DNA of 64,000 nt, taken from positions 248,001 to 312,000 of the forward strand of contig NZ_JAJKFK010000006.1 of the NCBI RefSeq assembly GCF_021653975.1, read 5' to 3'. Below, one piece after another: positions 1 to 7,371 of this stretch. The stretch comes from Amycolatopsis sp. GM8. Its GTDB lineage: Bacteria; Actinomycetota; Actinomycetes; Mycobacteriales; Pseudonocardiaceae. A program made the translations under genes and the position numbers. Position 1 is the first letter of the stretch. Every line of letters starts with the position of its first letter. A model generated the notes under the pieces. That model saw nothing but the letters and a program-made list of their open reading frames with translations, made no database searches and was not told the DNA's origin.

Positions 1-1083
1 GCGCGCCTGGACGTGCGAACCGGCGACCCACGGGCCGCGATCCACCGCACGGCGCGCCTCATCCAGGACGCCCGGCGTGCTCGCGACGTCCGCACCGAAC
101 ACCGCGCCCGGTTCGTCGCCGCGACCGCGCACGACGCACTCGGCTCGTATGCGTGCGCCGACAAGGTCTTTTACCGGCATCCGCTCGTCACGTCGCAGGG
201 ACCCGAGCCGGTGTGGCTCGGCGCGGAGGAACGCCGAGAGGTCCGGCTCGCCCGCGTCCAGGCGCTGCGGGTTCGGGGCGAATACGGCCTGGCACGCGAA
301 CTTCTCGACGCGGTCCTGCCGGAAATCCGCCGCGCGCAACCGTTCGGCAGCCACCGGGGGGATTGGCCGCTCGCGACGCTGGAAGACGCGCGGCTGCTCC
401 TGCTGGCCGGGGACATCGCCCGGTCCCGCGAAGTGGCGGGCCTGCTCGCCGACCGATTCGCGCGCGCCGGGTGGTCGCGCCACCGCCTGGCCCGGTCGGC
501 CGTCGCCGTGCTCACCGAGGGGGAGCACGAGGTCGGGCAGGCCCGCCACGCCGCCGCCGAATCCGCCGCCTGGTTCGGCGAAGACGATCCCCAGACGCTG
601 GAGCTGCGGATCATCGAGGCGCACGCGCTCAGTGACGACGGGCAGGGCGGCGAGGCGATCGCGCTGCTCGCGGACGTCGAGGCGCGGGCCGGGTCCTGGC
701 TCGGCGCCGAACATCCGCTGACGCTCAAGGCACGGCAACGGCGCGCGCTCGCCCGGATGCGCCTGCGCGACTGGGAAACCGCCGCGCGGCTGTTCGAAGA
801 ACTCGCGCCTCGCCAGGAACTGGCGCTCGGCGCCGGCCACCCCGACTCCCGCCTGACCCGGCTGGAACTCGGCGTCTGCCTGGCCAGGCTGAACCACGTG
901 CGGCGCGCCAGGCCGCTGCTGGCCGAAGCCGTGAAAGCACTGCACGAACACGACGGTCCCTGGCAGCACTGGGTTTCCGCCGCGAGAGCCGCCACCGAAC
1001 TCGCCGGGCTGCCGGGCCCGGTCGCGCGATGGTTCACCCGCGCGCGGCCGCGGGCTCAGCCGGGCTGCCAGCCGATGCCGTAG
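1..1083 (+). CDS. TPR-like protein, 5' end cut off by the window
   Basis: The frame is open from base 1, so the true start lies upstream. The visible ~360 residues are almost all helical, rich in Ala, Arg and Leu, with repeats of the tetratricopeptide type. Two successive copies of an LGAEHPLT / LGAGHPDS turn (about residues 232 and 275) are typical of TPR_12-like repeats in actinomycete regulators and scaffold proteins. No enzymatic motif is visible. The 3' end overlaps the convergent gene at 1056-2012 by 28 bases. It could be the C-terminal half of a larger regulator (for example HTH plus TPR); the missing N-terminus would decide. The TPR call is moderately secure; the function is unknown. 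Confidence 0.6.
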   Translation, partial: ARLDVRTGDPRAAIHRTARLIQDARRARDVRTEHRARFVAATAHDALGSYACADKVFYRHPLVTSQGPEPVWLGAEERREVRLARVQALRVRGEYGLARELLDAVLPEIRRAQPFGSHRGDWPLATLEDARLLLLAGDIARSREVAGLLADRFARAGWSRHRLARSAVAVLTEGEHEVGQARHAAAESAAWFGEDDPQTLELRIIEAHALSDDGQGGEAIALLADVEARAGSWLGAEHPLTLKARQRRALARMRLRDWETAARLFEELAPRQELALGAGHPDSRLTRLELGVCLARLNHVRRARPLLAEAVKALHEHDGPWQHWVSAARAATELAGLPGPVARWFTRARPRAQPGCQPMP

Positions 1084-2012
1084 GAGCGGGCCGGCTGCAG
1101 GTTCTCGAAATCGGCGCCGACCTCGAAACCGTCCAGCGACAACGGTTTCCGGACCGGCAGCGGATCCTCGGCGTCCTTCGAGAACTCCCCGTCGATCCGC
1201 CAGATCCGCAGCGGCGGCGGGATCCGGTCGAACCGGACGTTCAGCCGGAACCGTTCGCACGGGAATTCCGGGGTGCAGCAGTAGAACGGGGAGATCTTGG
1301 GGACGTTGATCCGGAAGAAGAACTCGTGCCGGTCGCCGACGCCGAGCACCCGCGGCGGGCGCAGCTGGAAACCGACGCGGCTCGAGGAGAGGATCCGCGC
1401 CGAGTGCACCTCGCCGCCGCGGAGCACCTCGATGCCCACGTCCTTCAGGTCCACCGGCCCGGGCCGGCCCAGCACGCGGCCGAGCGAGATGCCGTGCTCG
1501 ATCTCCGCCAGATCCGGCACGTGGCTGACGATCTCGCGCTTCTCGAACACCTCCGCGCCCGCCCCGTCGGGGATGAGGTCGACATCGAGTGCCGTGGTGT
1601 GCCAAGGACTTTCCGGCCGCGGAGGGGCGGGCGCGGAGGTCGCCGCCAGCTCGGCGAGCAGGTAGACGACCTCGTCGGCGCGACGCTGCATCGTCCGCAT
1701 GTCGCGGTCGGCTTCGCGGCCCAGCTCCTCGAGCCGGTGGGTGTACAGCTTGCCGGCGGTCGCGCCGAACCCGAGCACCGCCTGCGCGATGGCGTGATTG
1801 CCCTCCGGCAGGCGGGTGATCAGGTCGCCGAGCGTGCGCACGAGCTTTTCGCGGACCGTGCCGGGCGGGTCCGTGTCGAGCACCCCGGCCACGCGGCGCA
1901 GCGGCGGGCCCGCCGTGTCCGGCAGCGCTTTGGCCTGGATCCCCAAACCCTTGCGTACCTTTTTCAGCTCCGAGACCAGCGCTTCGATCTCGTCCCGCGC
2001 GTTCAGGCTCAA
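1056..2012 (-). CDS. uncharacterised protein with helical N-terminus and beta-rich C-terminus
   Basis: The function is not recognised. The first ~50 residues (LSLNARDEIEALVSELKKVR, then a Gly-Leu-Gly-Ile stretch) resemble a short helical module that often precedes regulatory domains in actinomycetes. A second helical part reaches about residue 130. The C-terminal ~170 residues look beta-rich, with an FYCC cysteine pair and many Pro/Arg/Phe. I chose the TTG at 2012 because an AGGAG sits eight bases upstream of it on the minus strand; a TTG at 2039 is the longer alternative. The gene is divergent from the mini-ORF and XRE regulator at 2247-4515, and twin palindromes lie in the shared upstream region, so the two sides may be co-regulated. 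Confidence 0.6.
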   Translation of the reverse strand: MSLNARDEIEALVSELKKVRKGLGIQAKALPDTAGPPLRRVAGVLDTDPPGTVREKLVRTLGDLITRLPEGNHAIAQAVLGFGATAGKLYTHRLEELGREADRDMRTMQRRADEVVYLLAELAATSAPAPPRPESPWHTTALDVDLIPDGAGAEVFEKREIVSHVPDLAEIEHGISLGRVLGRPGPVDLKDVGIEVLRGGEVHSARILSSSRVGFQLRPPRVLGVGDRHEFFFRINVPKISPFYCCTPEFPCERFRLNVRFDRIPPPLRIWRIDGEFSKDAEDPLPVRKPLSLDGFEVGADFENLQPARSYGIGWQPG

Positions 2013-2087
2013 CGACTCACTCCTGCCTCGGCTCGTCAACCGGGCAGTCTACCCAGCGAGCCCGGTCCGGAGCGATACCCGCGGCCC

Positions 2088-2153
2088 CGTTTCCCATAGC
2101 GGGAAACGGCGCCGGTGAACCGGGGTTTCCTTCGTTTCCTGGAACAGGAAACG
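2088..2153. promoter_or_regulatory. two identical-architecture palindromes, candidate operators
   Basis: Two palindromes with 8-base arms and 5-base centres lie in the divergent upstream region: CGTTTCCC-N5-GGGAAACG at 2088-2108 and CGTTTCCT-N5-AGGAAACG at 2133-2153. Their centres are 45 bases apart, a little over four helical turns. Extra half-sites (GGTTTCC at 2124-2130, CGGGAAAC at 2152-2159) fill the gap and flank. The repeated GTTTCC-N5-GGAAAC architecture suggests a dimeric HTH protein. The XRE regulator encoded just downstream is the obvious candidate, but binding is inferred. Confidence 0.6.
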
Positions 2154-2246
2154 GGAAACTCCTTTTTTCTGACCCCTTCGCGGATTCACGATTAATGGGC
2201 CGGAGCGAATTCCGGCGAAATCCGCACTGAAAGGGGTGAATTTGTC

Positions 2247-2300
2247 ATGCACACGCACTTCGTGATCATCCTGGAGCTGCTGAGCGCACTGTTCGGCTGA
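2247..2300 (+). CDS. 17-residue hydrophobic mini-ORF, candidate signal or leader peptide
   Basis: ATG at 2247 opens a frame encoding MHTHFVIILELLSALFG and stops at 2300. An AAGGGG lies ten bases upstream of the start. The peptide is one short hydrophobic helix with two N-terminal histidines. It sits between the twin palindromes (2088-2153) and a perfect hairpin (2311-2341), directly before an XRE/NB-ARC/TPR regulator. TPR regulators in Gram-positive bacteria are often controlled by short peptides, so this could be a peptide ligand, a leader peptide controlling attenuation, or a chance ORF. Nothing shows export or processing. Confidence 0.35.
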   Translation: MHTHFVIILELLSALFG

Positions 2301-2310
2301 GAAATCCCTG

Positions 2311-2341
2311 CTCCGGCCGGCGGATTTCCCGCCGGCCGGAG
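2311..2341 (+). terminator. perfect 13-bp hairpin after the mini-ORF
   Basis: CTCCGGCCGGCGG at 2311-2323 pairs perfectly with 2329-2341 around a five-base loop, followed by TTCCTTTTCC. It lies between the mini-ORF and the regulator start at 2377. It may terminate or attenuate transcription into the regulator, in which case the mini-ORF has its own short transcript. Confidence 0.65.
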
Positions 2342-2376
2342 TTCCTTTTCCGGTCCATCTGAGGGAGAATCGAACC

Positions 2377-4515
2377 ATGTCGGAACTGGGTCCGGAATTG
2401 CGGCGGCGGCGCGAGTCGACCGGCCTGTCGCTGAGTGCACTGGCGGAACTGGTGCATTTCACGAAAGGCTATCTGAGCAAGGTGGAAAACGGCCGTGCCC
2501 GGGTGAACCGGGGTGTCGCCGAGGCCTATGACAAAGCGCTGGGCGCCGGTGGCGAGCTGTGCGCGCTGGTGCCGGAGGAGGCGCCGGGGCGCGATCCCGG
2601 GATCGTGGGCCTGCCCGGCCGGACCCGGCATTTCGTCGGCCGTGAAGCCGAACTGGCGGCACTGGCGACGGCCTTGAGCCATTCCGACGACGTGCGGGTC
2701 TGCGTCGTGCACGGGATGGCGGGTGCGGGCAAGACCGCGCTGGCGGTCGCCGCCGCCCGCCGCGCCGCACCCGGCTTCCCCGACGGCTGCCTGTTCTTCG
2801 ACCTGCACGGGCACACGCCGGGCGTGCCGGAGCTCTCGCCCGCGGAAGGCCTGCAGCAGCTGCTGCTCCTGCTGGGCGTGCCCGGCGACCAGGTGCCGCC
2901 CGGGGTGGACGGCCGGGCGAACCTGGTGCGGGACAAGCTGTCCGGCCGCCGCATGCTGCTCGTGCTCGACAACGTCCGCACCGCCGCGCAGATCCTGCCG
3001 CTGATTCCGGCCGAACCGGCGTGCCGGGTGCTCGTGACCAGCCGCGGCCGGCTGCCGGCGCTGGACGACGCGTGGCACCTGCCGGTCGGGATGCTGTCGC
3101 GGGCCGACGCGCTGGCGCTGTTCGGTTCGATCAGCGGGCGGTCCGGCGGTGACATCACCGGTGAGATCGTCGGGCTGTGCGGGTTCCTGCCGCTGGCGAT
3201 CCGCATCGCCGCCGCGCGGCTGGTCGCGGGCGGCTGGAGCGCGGAGCGGCTGCGGGACCGGCTCGCGGCGACCACGCTGGCCGCGCTCGACGACGGCGAG
3301 CGGAGCGTGGCCGCGGCGTTCACGGTCTCGTACGAGGCGCTGCCCGCGGAGCAGCGACGGTTGTTCGGGCTGCTCGCGCTGCACCCGGCCACCGCGATCG
3401 ACAGCGCGGCCGCCGCGGCGCTGGCCGGCAGCGAGGTGGACACCCTGCTCGACCGCCTGCACGACGCGCACCTGATCACGCTCGACGCGGACGGCCTGGT
3501 CGACCTGCACGACCTGATGCGGGCCTTCGCGGCCCGGTACGCGCTGGCCGGGATCAGTGCCGGGGAACGGGCGTCCGCGGTTTCGCGGCTCGTGGAGTAC
3601 ACGGCGGGACTGCTGGTCGCCGCAGACGAACTCGTGGAACCGCATCGGTTCCGGCCCGAGATCGACTGTCCGCGCCCGGCCCGGCTGCCGTTCGGTGACG
3701 CCGATGACGCGCTCGCCTGGCTGCGCGCGTGGTGGCCGGCGATCGCCGGGGTCGTCGAGCTGGCCGGCCAGTACGGGCGGCCGGAACGGTGCTGGCAGAT
3801 CGCCTTCGTGCTACGGGCCTTTTTCTTTCGTGACAAGCTTTTCGAGCCTTGGCTGCGGACGCACGAGTGTGCGCTGAAGGCGGCCGGTCCGGGGGCCGCC
3901 GGGTTGATCCTCAACAACCTCGGCATGGCGTACGTGGAGCTCGGCGAACTGGACCGGGCGGCCGACTGTCACCGCCGGGCGCTGGCGCGGTGCACGGAGG
4001 CGGGCGACGAGCGTGGTGCGACAGATGCGTTGTCGAGCCTCGCCTGGGTCCGGCTCTACCAGGGCGATCCGGCGGCGACGGTGCGCGATCTGACCGCGTC
4101 GCTGGGGGTGTACCGGGCGGCCGGGCGGACCCGGAACGTGGCGATCACCCTGCGCGGGATCGCCCTCGCCGAGACCGAACTGGGCGGCTTCGCCGATGCG
4201 CTCGAGCACGCGGCGGAGGCCCGGCGGCTGGCCGCGCTACCCGTCGAGACGCTTATGGCGGTGAACTGCCTGGCGTGGATCCACTTCCGCGCCGGCGATC
4301 TCGACGCGGCCGAGGCGCACTACCGCGAGGCGGTGGAGCTGGCGGTGCTGGCGGTCAGCGACTACGAACGCGCCCGGGCGCTCACCGGCCTCGGCAACGT
4401 AGCCGCCGCCCGCGGCGAGCCCGCCGCCGCCGCCGACCACTGGGCCGCCGCGGATGCGCTCGGCGTGCGCCTGGAGCCACGGGTACTCGGTGAGGCACGG
4501 GCCCGGCGTGGGTGA
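2377..4515 (+). CDS. XRE-type HTH / NB-ARC / TPR transcriptional regulator
   Basis: A 712-residue STAND-class regulator. Residues ~1-65 form an XRE helix-turn-helix (LAELVHFTKGYLSKVENGR). An NB-ARC nucleotide-binding module follows at ~85-330, with Walker A GMAGAGKTAL, Walker B MLLVLDNV, the sensor VLVTSRGR and a GLPL-like CGFLPLAIRIAAARL. The C-terminal ~300 residues are tetratricopeptide repeats. Such proteins act as ATP-controlled switches that sense a ligand or protein through the TPRs. The ATG has GAGGGAG ten bases upstream. The mini-ORF at 2247, the hairpin at 2311 and the palindromes at 2088-2153 precede it and are likely part of its control. The target genes are unknown. Confidence 0.88.
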   Translation: MSELGPELRRRRESTGLSLSALAELVHFTKGYLSKVENGRARVNRGVAEAYDKALGAGGELCALVPEEAPGRDPGIVGLPGRTRHFVGREAELAALATALSHSDDVRVCVVHGMAGAGKTALAVAAARRAAPGFPDGCLFFDLHGHTPGVPELSPAEGLQQLLLLLGVPGDQVPPGVDGRANLVRDKLSGRRMLLVLDNVRTAAQILPLIPAEPACRVLVTSRGRLPALDDAWHLPVGMLSRADALALFGSISGRSGGDITGEIVGLCGFLPLAIRIAAARLVAGGWSAERLRDRLAATTLAALDDGERSVAAAFTVSYEALPAEQRRLFGLLALHPATAIDSAAAAALAGSEVDTLLDRLHDAHLITLDADGLVDLHDLMRAFAARYALAGISAGERASAVSRLVEYTAGLLVAADELVEPHRFRPEIDCPRPARLPFGDADDALAWLRAWWPAIAGVVELAGQYGRPERCWQIAFVLRAFFFRDKLFEPWLRTHECALKAAGPGAAGLILNNLGMAYVELGELDRAADCHRRALARCTEAGDERGATDALSSLAWVRLYQGDPAATVRDLTASLGVYRAAGRTRNVAITLRGIALAETELGGFADALEHAAEARRLAALPVETLMAVNCLAWIHFRAGDLDAAEAHYREAVELAVLAVSDYERARALTGLGNVAAARGEPAAAADHWAAADALGVRLEPRVLGEARARRG

Positions 4516-4910
4516 TTGCTCGGTGGGGCGGCGGTCGGTGGTGGCTCGCTCTCGGCGTGCTGTGAGCCTGGGGGTGGTTGGCGGGGTTCGGGGGTGCGGC
4601 GTGGATGGCTGCTCGGCCTGGACGTGGGTTGGAGCCGCGGGTGCTTGGCGCGGCCGGGCGTGGCGGAGGTAGTTGCTCGCTACGGGCGTGCGTGAGCCGG
4701 GGTGCCCGGTGAGGTCCGGGCCCGGCGTGGGTGATTGCTCGGCGGGTTCGCTGTCGGAAGGCCGCTGCTCCCACTTGGCATGCATGAGCAGAGCGCGGCG
4801 AGGTCCGGGGTGCGGCGCAGGTGACTGCTTGGCGGGCCCGCTGTCGAGAGGCGCTGCTCGCGCTCGGCGTGCGGGACCTGCGACTGCTCTCCCTAGACGT
4901 GCGCGACCAA
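4474..4910 (+). repeat. degenerate ~60-95 bp tandem repeat tract after the regulator gene
   Basis: Five diverged copies of a GAGCC...GGGTG...GGCGTGGGTGATTGCTCGG unit start near 4474, 4564, 4632, 4693 and 4786. The first copy covers the last codons of the regulator gene. A 26-base stretch is identical at 4498-4523 and 4717-4742. Shorter GCTGCTCG...GGCGTGCG half-units continue to about 4905. I see no convincing gene in 4516-4911; open frames there are Gly/Arg-rich and low in complexity. It looks like local duplication followed by decay. Confidence 0.55.
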
Positions 4911-4911
4911 G

Positions 4912-5331
4912 TCAGCGCATCCGCGGGCGGGGCGGCGGTTGCTGCTGCCGGTGAGCCGGCGGGGGCGGGGCGCCCGCGGGGTTGCGGCGCGGCGGGGGAG
5001 GTGGCTGCCGCTGGGCGGCTGGGGGTGGCTGCCGCTGGGCCTGGGTCCGGGCCGGCTGGGCCTGGGGCGGCTGAGACCGGGCCGGCTGGGCTCGCGTCGG
5101 CTGCTGCTGGCGGGCGGCGGGTGCCCGGCGCGGCGGGGGCGCGGCCGGGTCGCGGCGGTGCACCCACACCTCGAGCCCGACGATCGCGACCGCCAGCAAC
5201 CCCATCGCGATCGCGCCCGGGATGAAGCCGCTGACCCCGCACAACCCGGCCAGCGCGAGCGCCGGAATGATCGCGCAGAGCGCGAACGGGTCGATCCGGG
5301 ACAGGGAGTAGCGGGACCTCGACTGGCCCAT
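4912..5331 (-). CDS. small membrane protein with proline/glutamine/arginine-rich tail
   Basis: A 139-residue protein. After a short basic N-terminus (MGQSRSRYSLSRIDP) it has two hydrophobic helices at about residues 16-50 (ALCAIIPALALAGLCGVSGF, then a second helix ending in VGLEVWV). From residue ~60 onward it is a disordered tail dominated by Pro, Gln, Ala and Arg. This is the layout of DUF4190-like small actinomycete membrane proteins, but no named family is certain. The GC-biased tail makes the exact reading frame end less reliable. It stands alone on the minus strand. The 239 bases between it and the MarR gene contain nothing I recognise. Confidence 0.55.
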   Translation of the reverse strand: MGQSRSRYSLSRIDPFALCAIIPALALAGLCGVSGFIPGAIAMGLLAVAIVGLEVWVHRRDPAAPPPRRAPAARQQQPTRAQPARSQPPQAQPARTQAQRQPPPAAQRQPPPPPRRNPAGAPPPPAHRQQQPPPRPRMR

Positions 5332-5570
5332 GGTGCTACCTCCCGTATCGGCTGCCGGACGATCAACGTCGAAAGTGTACCGGGATGGCGGATCGAGGTC
5401 GCCGGATCAGTCCTGGATCACGAGCGGAAGGCCCCACCCGGGTATATTTCATCTCTTTTCGACCACGGCCGAGTCGGCGGGCGATCGAGCACCTCGCCGA
5501 GGACCGCCGATCGGACGCCGGTGACACGAGCTGAGCGCGTCATTCGGCCAGAACCCCCAGGCCGAGGCGG

Positions 5571-6020
5571 CTAGCCGTGGTCGAAGCCGTGGGATCCGTC
5601 GAGTTCGCGGGCGAGCGCGCGCAGGCCGAGCAGCAGCGCGCGCCGCTCCTCGGCGGTCATCGCGCCGAGCATCCGCTCGTGCCGTTCGCGCCACGTCTTG
5701 CGCAGCCGGGTCGCGACGGCGGAGCCGGGCTTCGTGATCCGCACCAGGAGGTTCCGCCGGTTCTGCTCGTCCCGCTCGCGCGTCACGAGTTGCTTGCGCT
5801 CCAGCGCCGAGCACAGCCGGCTCACCCGGCTCTTGTCCAGGTGCAACTGCCCGCTCAGCTGCTGCTGCGTCACCTCGCCGGCGCCGAGCAGTTCGACGAG
5901 CACGATGCCCTCGGTCATGGTCATCGCCGCCCCGGCGTCGTCCACCGGCTGCTCGCCGTGCGTCGCGACCAGCCGCATGACCCGGGTGAGCAGGGGCTCC
6001 AGCGGTTCGGTCCCGGTCAC
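5571..6020 (-). CDS. MarR-family transcriptional regulator
   Basis: About 149 residues with the MarR winged-helix core: helix pair GAGEVTQQQLSGQLHLDKSR and wing residues LVTRERDEQNRRNLLVRIT, followed by the C-terminal dimer helices. MarR proteins are dimers that usually repress a divergent gene and release DNA on binding a small aromatic or lipophilic ligand. I place the start at GTG 6020 because GGAGG lies five bases upstream; ATG 6032 is possible. The divergent partner is the methyltransferase at 6103. Two GTTG-N7-CAAC sites lie between the two genes, so autoregulation plus control of the methyltransferase is the natural reading. Confidence 0.85.
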   Translation of the reverse strand: MTGTEPLEPLLTRVMRLVATHGEQPVDDAGAAMTMTEGIVLVELLGAGEVTQQQLSGQLHLDKSRVSRLCSALERKQLVTRERDEQNRRNLLVRITKPGSAVATRLRKTWRERHERMLGAMTAEERRALLLGLRALARELDGSHGFDHG

Positions 6021-6033
6021 TGACACCTCCATG

Positions 6034-6086
6034 GTTGATAGCGGCAACTGTTGACGCTAGCATCGGTCACAGTTGCCAATGTCAAC
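6034..6086. promoter_or_regulatory. two GTTG-N7-CAAC sites between MarR and methyltransferase genes
   Basis: GTTGATAGCGGCAAC at 6034-6048 and GTTGCCAATGTCAAC at 6072-6086 share the same GTTG-N7-CAAC form. They lie inside a larger nested inverted repeat: CATGGTTGA 6030-6038 with TCAACCATG 6082-6090, and GGCAACTG 6043-6050 with CAGTTGCC 6070-6077. The symmetric arrangement over both divergent promoters fits two MarR dimers. Binding is inferred. Confidence 0.6.
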
Positions 6087-6102
6087 CATGATAGGAGTGA
6101 TC

Positions 6103-6687
6103 ATGCGCAAGGTGTTGCACCGGATCGGGCAGAGGCACCTGTTCGCGAACGGGCACGCGTACGACCGGCACGCCGGCAAGACGTTCCGCGGCCTGCACCG
6201 GCAGGTGGCCGAGGATGTGGCCGCGGCGGCGCCGGAGGGCGGGCTGGTCCTGGACGCCGGTTGCGGCACCGGCCGGCTCGCGGCGGAGATCGCGGCCCGG
6301 CGCCCCGACCTGCGTGTGCGCGGTGTGGACCTCGAACCCGGCATGGTGGAGACCGCCATCGAGCGTGCGGAAGGGGCGGGCATCGCCGACCGCGTCCAGT
6401 TCACCGTCGCGGACCTGGCGGACCTACCGTTCCCGGACGACTCGGTCGATCTGATCGTTTCCACCGCGAGCATGCACCACTGGGCCGACGTGCCCGCGGT
6501 CGTGTCGTCGCTGGACCGCGTGCTGCGCCGCGAAGGTCCGATGTGGATCTACGACATCCGCTGGGTGCCGGCCGGGCAGGTTCGCTCGACCTCGGCGAAA
6601 CATCGCCGCCGGATGGTGCGGACGGTCGTGCGCACCGGGTCCTTCCCGCTGGCGCTCTTTCAGCGTCTGGACAGCTCAGCAGCTTGA
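6103..6687 (+). CDS. class I SAM-dependent methyltransferase
   Basis: A 194-residue methyltransferase with motif I VLDAGCGTGRLAAEIA near residue 50, the acidic ribose-binding residue in VRGVDLEPGM, and a post-motif block ADLADLPFPDDSVDLIVSTASMHHW. The substrate cannot be told from sequence. ATG 6103 is preferred because AGGAG sits six bases upstream; frames starting at 6073 run through the operator. It is divergent from the MarR gene and ends two bases before the first GntR palindrome. A small MarR-controlled methyltransferase suggests modification of a toxic or signalling small molecule, which is inference only. Confidence 0.82.
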   Translation: MRKVLHRIGQRHLFANGHAYDRHAGKTFRGLHRQVAEDVAAAAPEGGLVLDAGCGTGRLAAEIAARRPDLRVRGVDLEPGMVETAIERAEGAGIADRVQFTVADLADLPFPDDSVDLIVSTASMHHWADVPAVVSSLDRVLRREGPMWIYDIRWVPAGQVRSTSAKHRRRMVRTVVRTGSFPLALFQRLDSSAA

Positions 6688-6688
6688 C

Positions 6689-6718
6689 TTCCAGTCACTG
6701 GAATCTAACATGTTAGAT
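6689..6718. promoter_or_regulatory. adjacent palindromes over the GntR start codon
   Basis: TTCCAGT-C-ACTGGAA (6689-6703) abuts ATCTAACATGTTAGAT (6703-6718), a perfect 16-base palindrome. The ATG of the GntR gene (6710) is at its exact centre. FadR-type GntR dimers bind palindromes of this size, so this is probably the autoregulatory operator. It forces codon 2 to be TTA, a codon that is rare in this GC-rich DNA. Confidence 0.65.
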
Positions 6719-7354
6719 GTGTTGGAACCAGTTGCTCGTCCACTCCTGCGCGACACCGCGCACCGGTTGATCCGTGACGCCATCGTGCGGGGCGAGATCG
6801 CGCCGGGCGCGGTGGTGCGGGATGCCCAGCTCGCCGAGCAGCTCGGGCTGTCCCGCGCGCCCGTGCGCGAGGCGCTCGCGCGGCTGGCGGACGAAGGGCT
6901 CGTCCGCACCAAGCCGCAAAGCCATACCCGGGTCACCCCGATCGACACCGTCGAGGTGCGGGACGCGGCGGCCGTGGTGCGGGCGATGCACGAGGTCGCC
7001 GTGCGCGCGGCCGTGCCGGTGCTGACTCCCCGGCAGATCAGCGACATGCTGGCCGCCAACCGGCGGTTCAACGTCGCCGTGCGCACCGGGGACGTCGATG
7101 CCGCGCTCGCCGCGGACGACGAGCTGCACGACGTGCCGGTGCGCGCCTGCGGAAACCGTGCGGTCGCCGCCACGATCGATCGCTATACGCCGGTCATCCG
7201 CCGCCTGGAGCGGGCGCGGTTCAGTGCCCCGGCGGCGAAGGAGTCGGTCGCCGCGCACCGGCGGCTCATCGAGGCCTGCCGGACCGGTGACGCGGACGAG
7301 GCCGTGCGGGTCACCACCGGGATCTGGCACGAACTCGAACAGCTCGCCGACTGA
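6710..7354 (+). CDS. GntR-family (FCD type) transcriptional regulator
   Basis: A 214-residue regulator. The N-terminal winged helix (residues ~10-75) contains [20 protein letters not shown], the GntR signature. The C-terminal ~130 residues are helical, with the FCD pattern (D..LH at [14 protein letters not shown] and a late H in AAHRRLIEA) that binds a metal and a carboxylic-acid ligand. It is followed after 17 bases by acdS, so it probably controls ACC or D-amino-acid catabolism. The start codon sits inside a perfect palindrome and the second codon is TTA. No Shine-Dalgarno sequence is visible, so the mRNA may be leaderless. Confidence 0.87.
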   Translation: MLDVLEPVARPLLRDTAHRLIRDAIVRGEIAPGAVVRDAQLAEQLGLSRAPVREALARLADEGLVRTKPQSHTRVTPIDTVEVRDAAAVVRAMHEVAVRAAVPVLTPRQISDMLAANRRFNVAVRTGDVDAALAADDELHDVPVRACGNRAVAATIDRYTPVIRRLERARFSAPAAKESVAAHRRLIEACRTGDADEAVRVTTGIWHELEQLAD

Positions 7355-7371
7355 CGAACGGAGCACTTCCC

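Noticed and set aside
4516..4911. Several short open frames in the repeat tract
   Set aside because: They are Gly/Arg/Ala/Cys-rich, lack ribosome sites, and follow the degenerate repeat; no coding pattern is visible.
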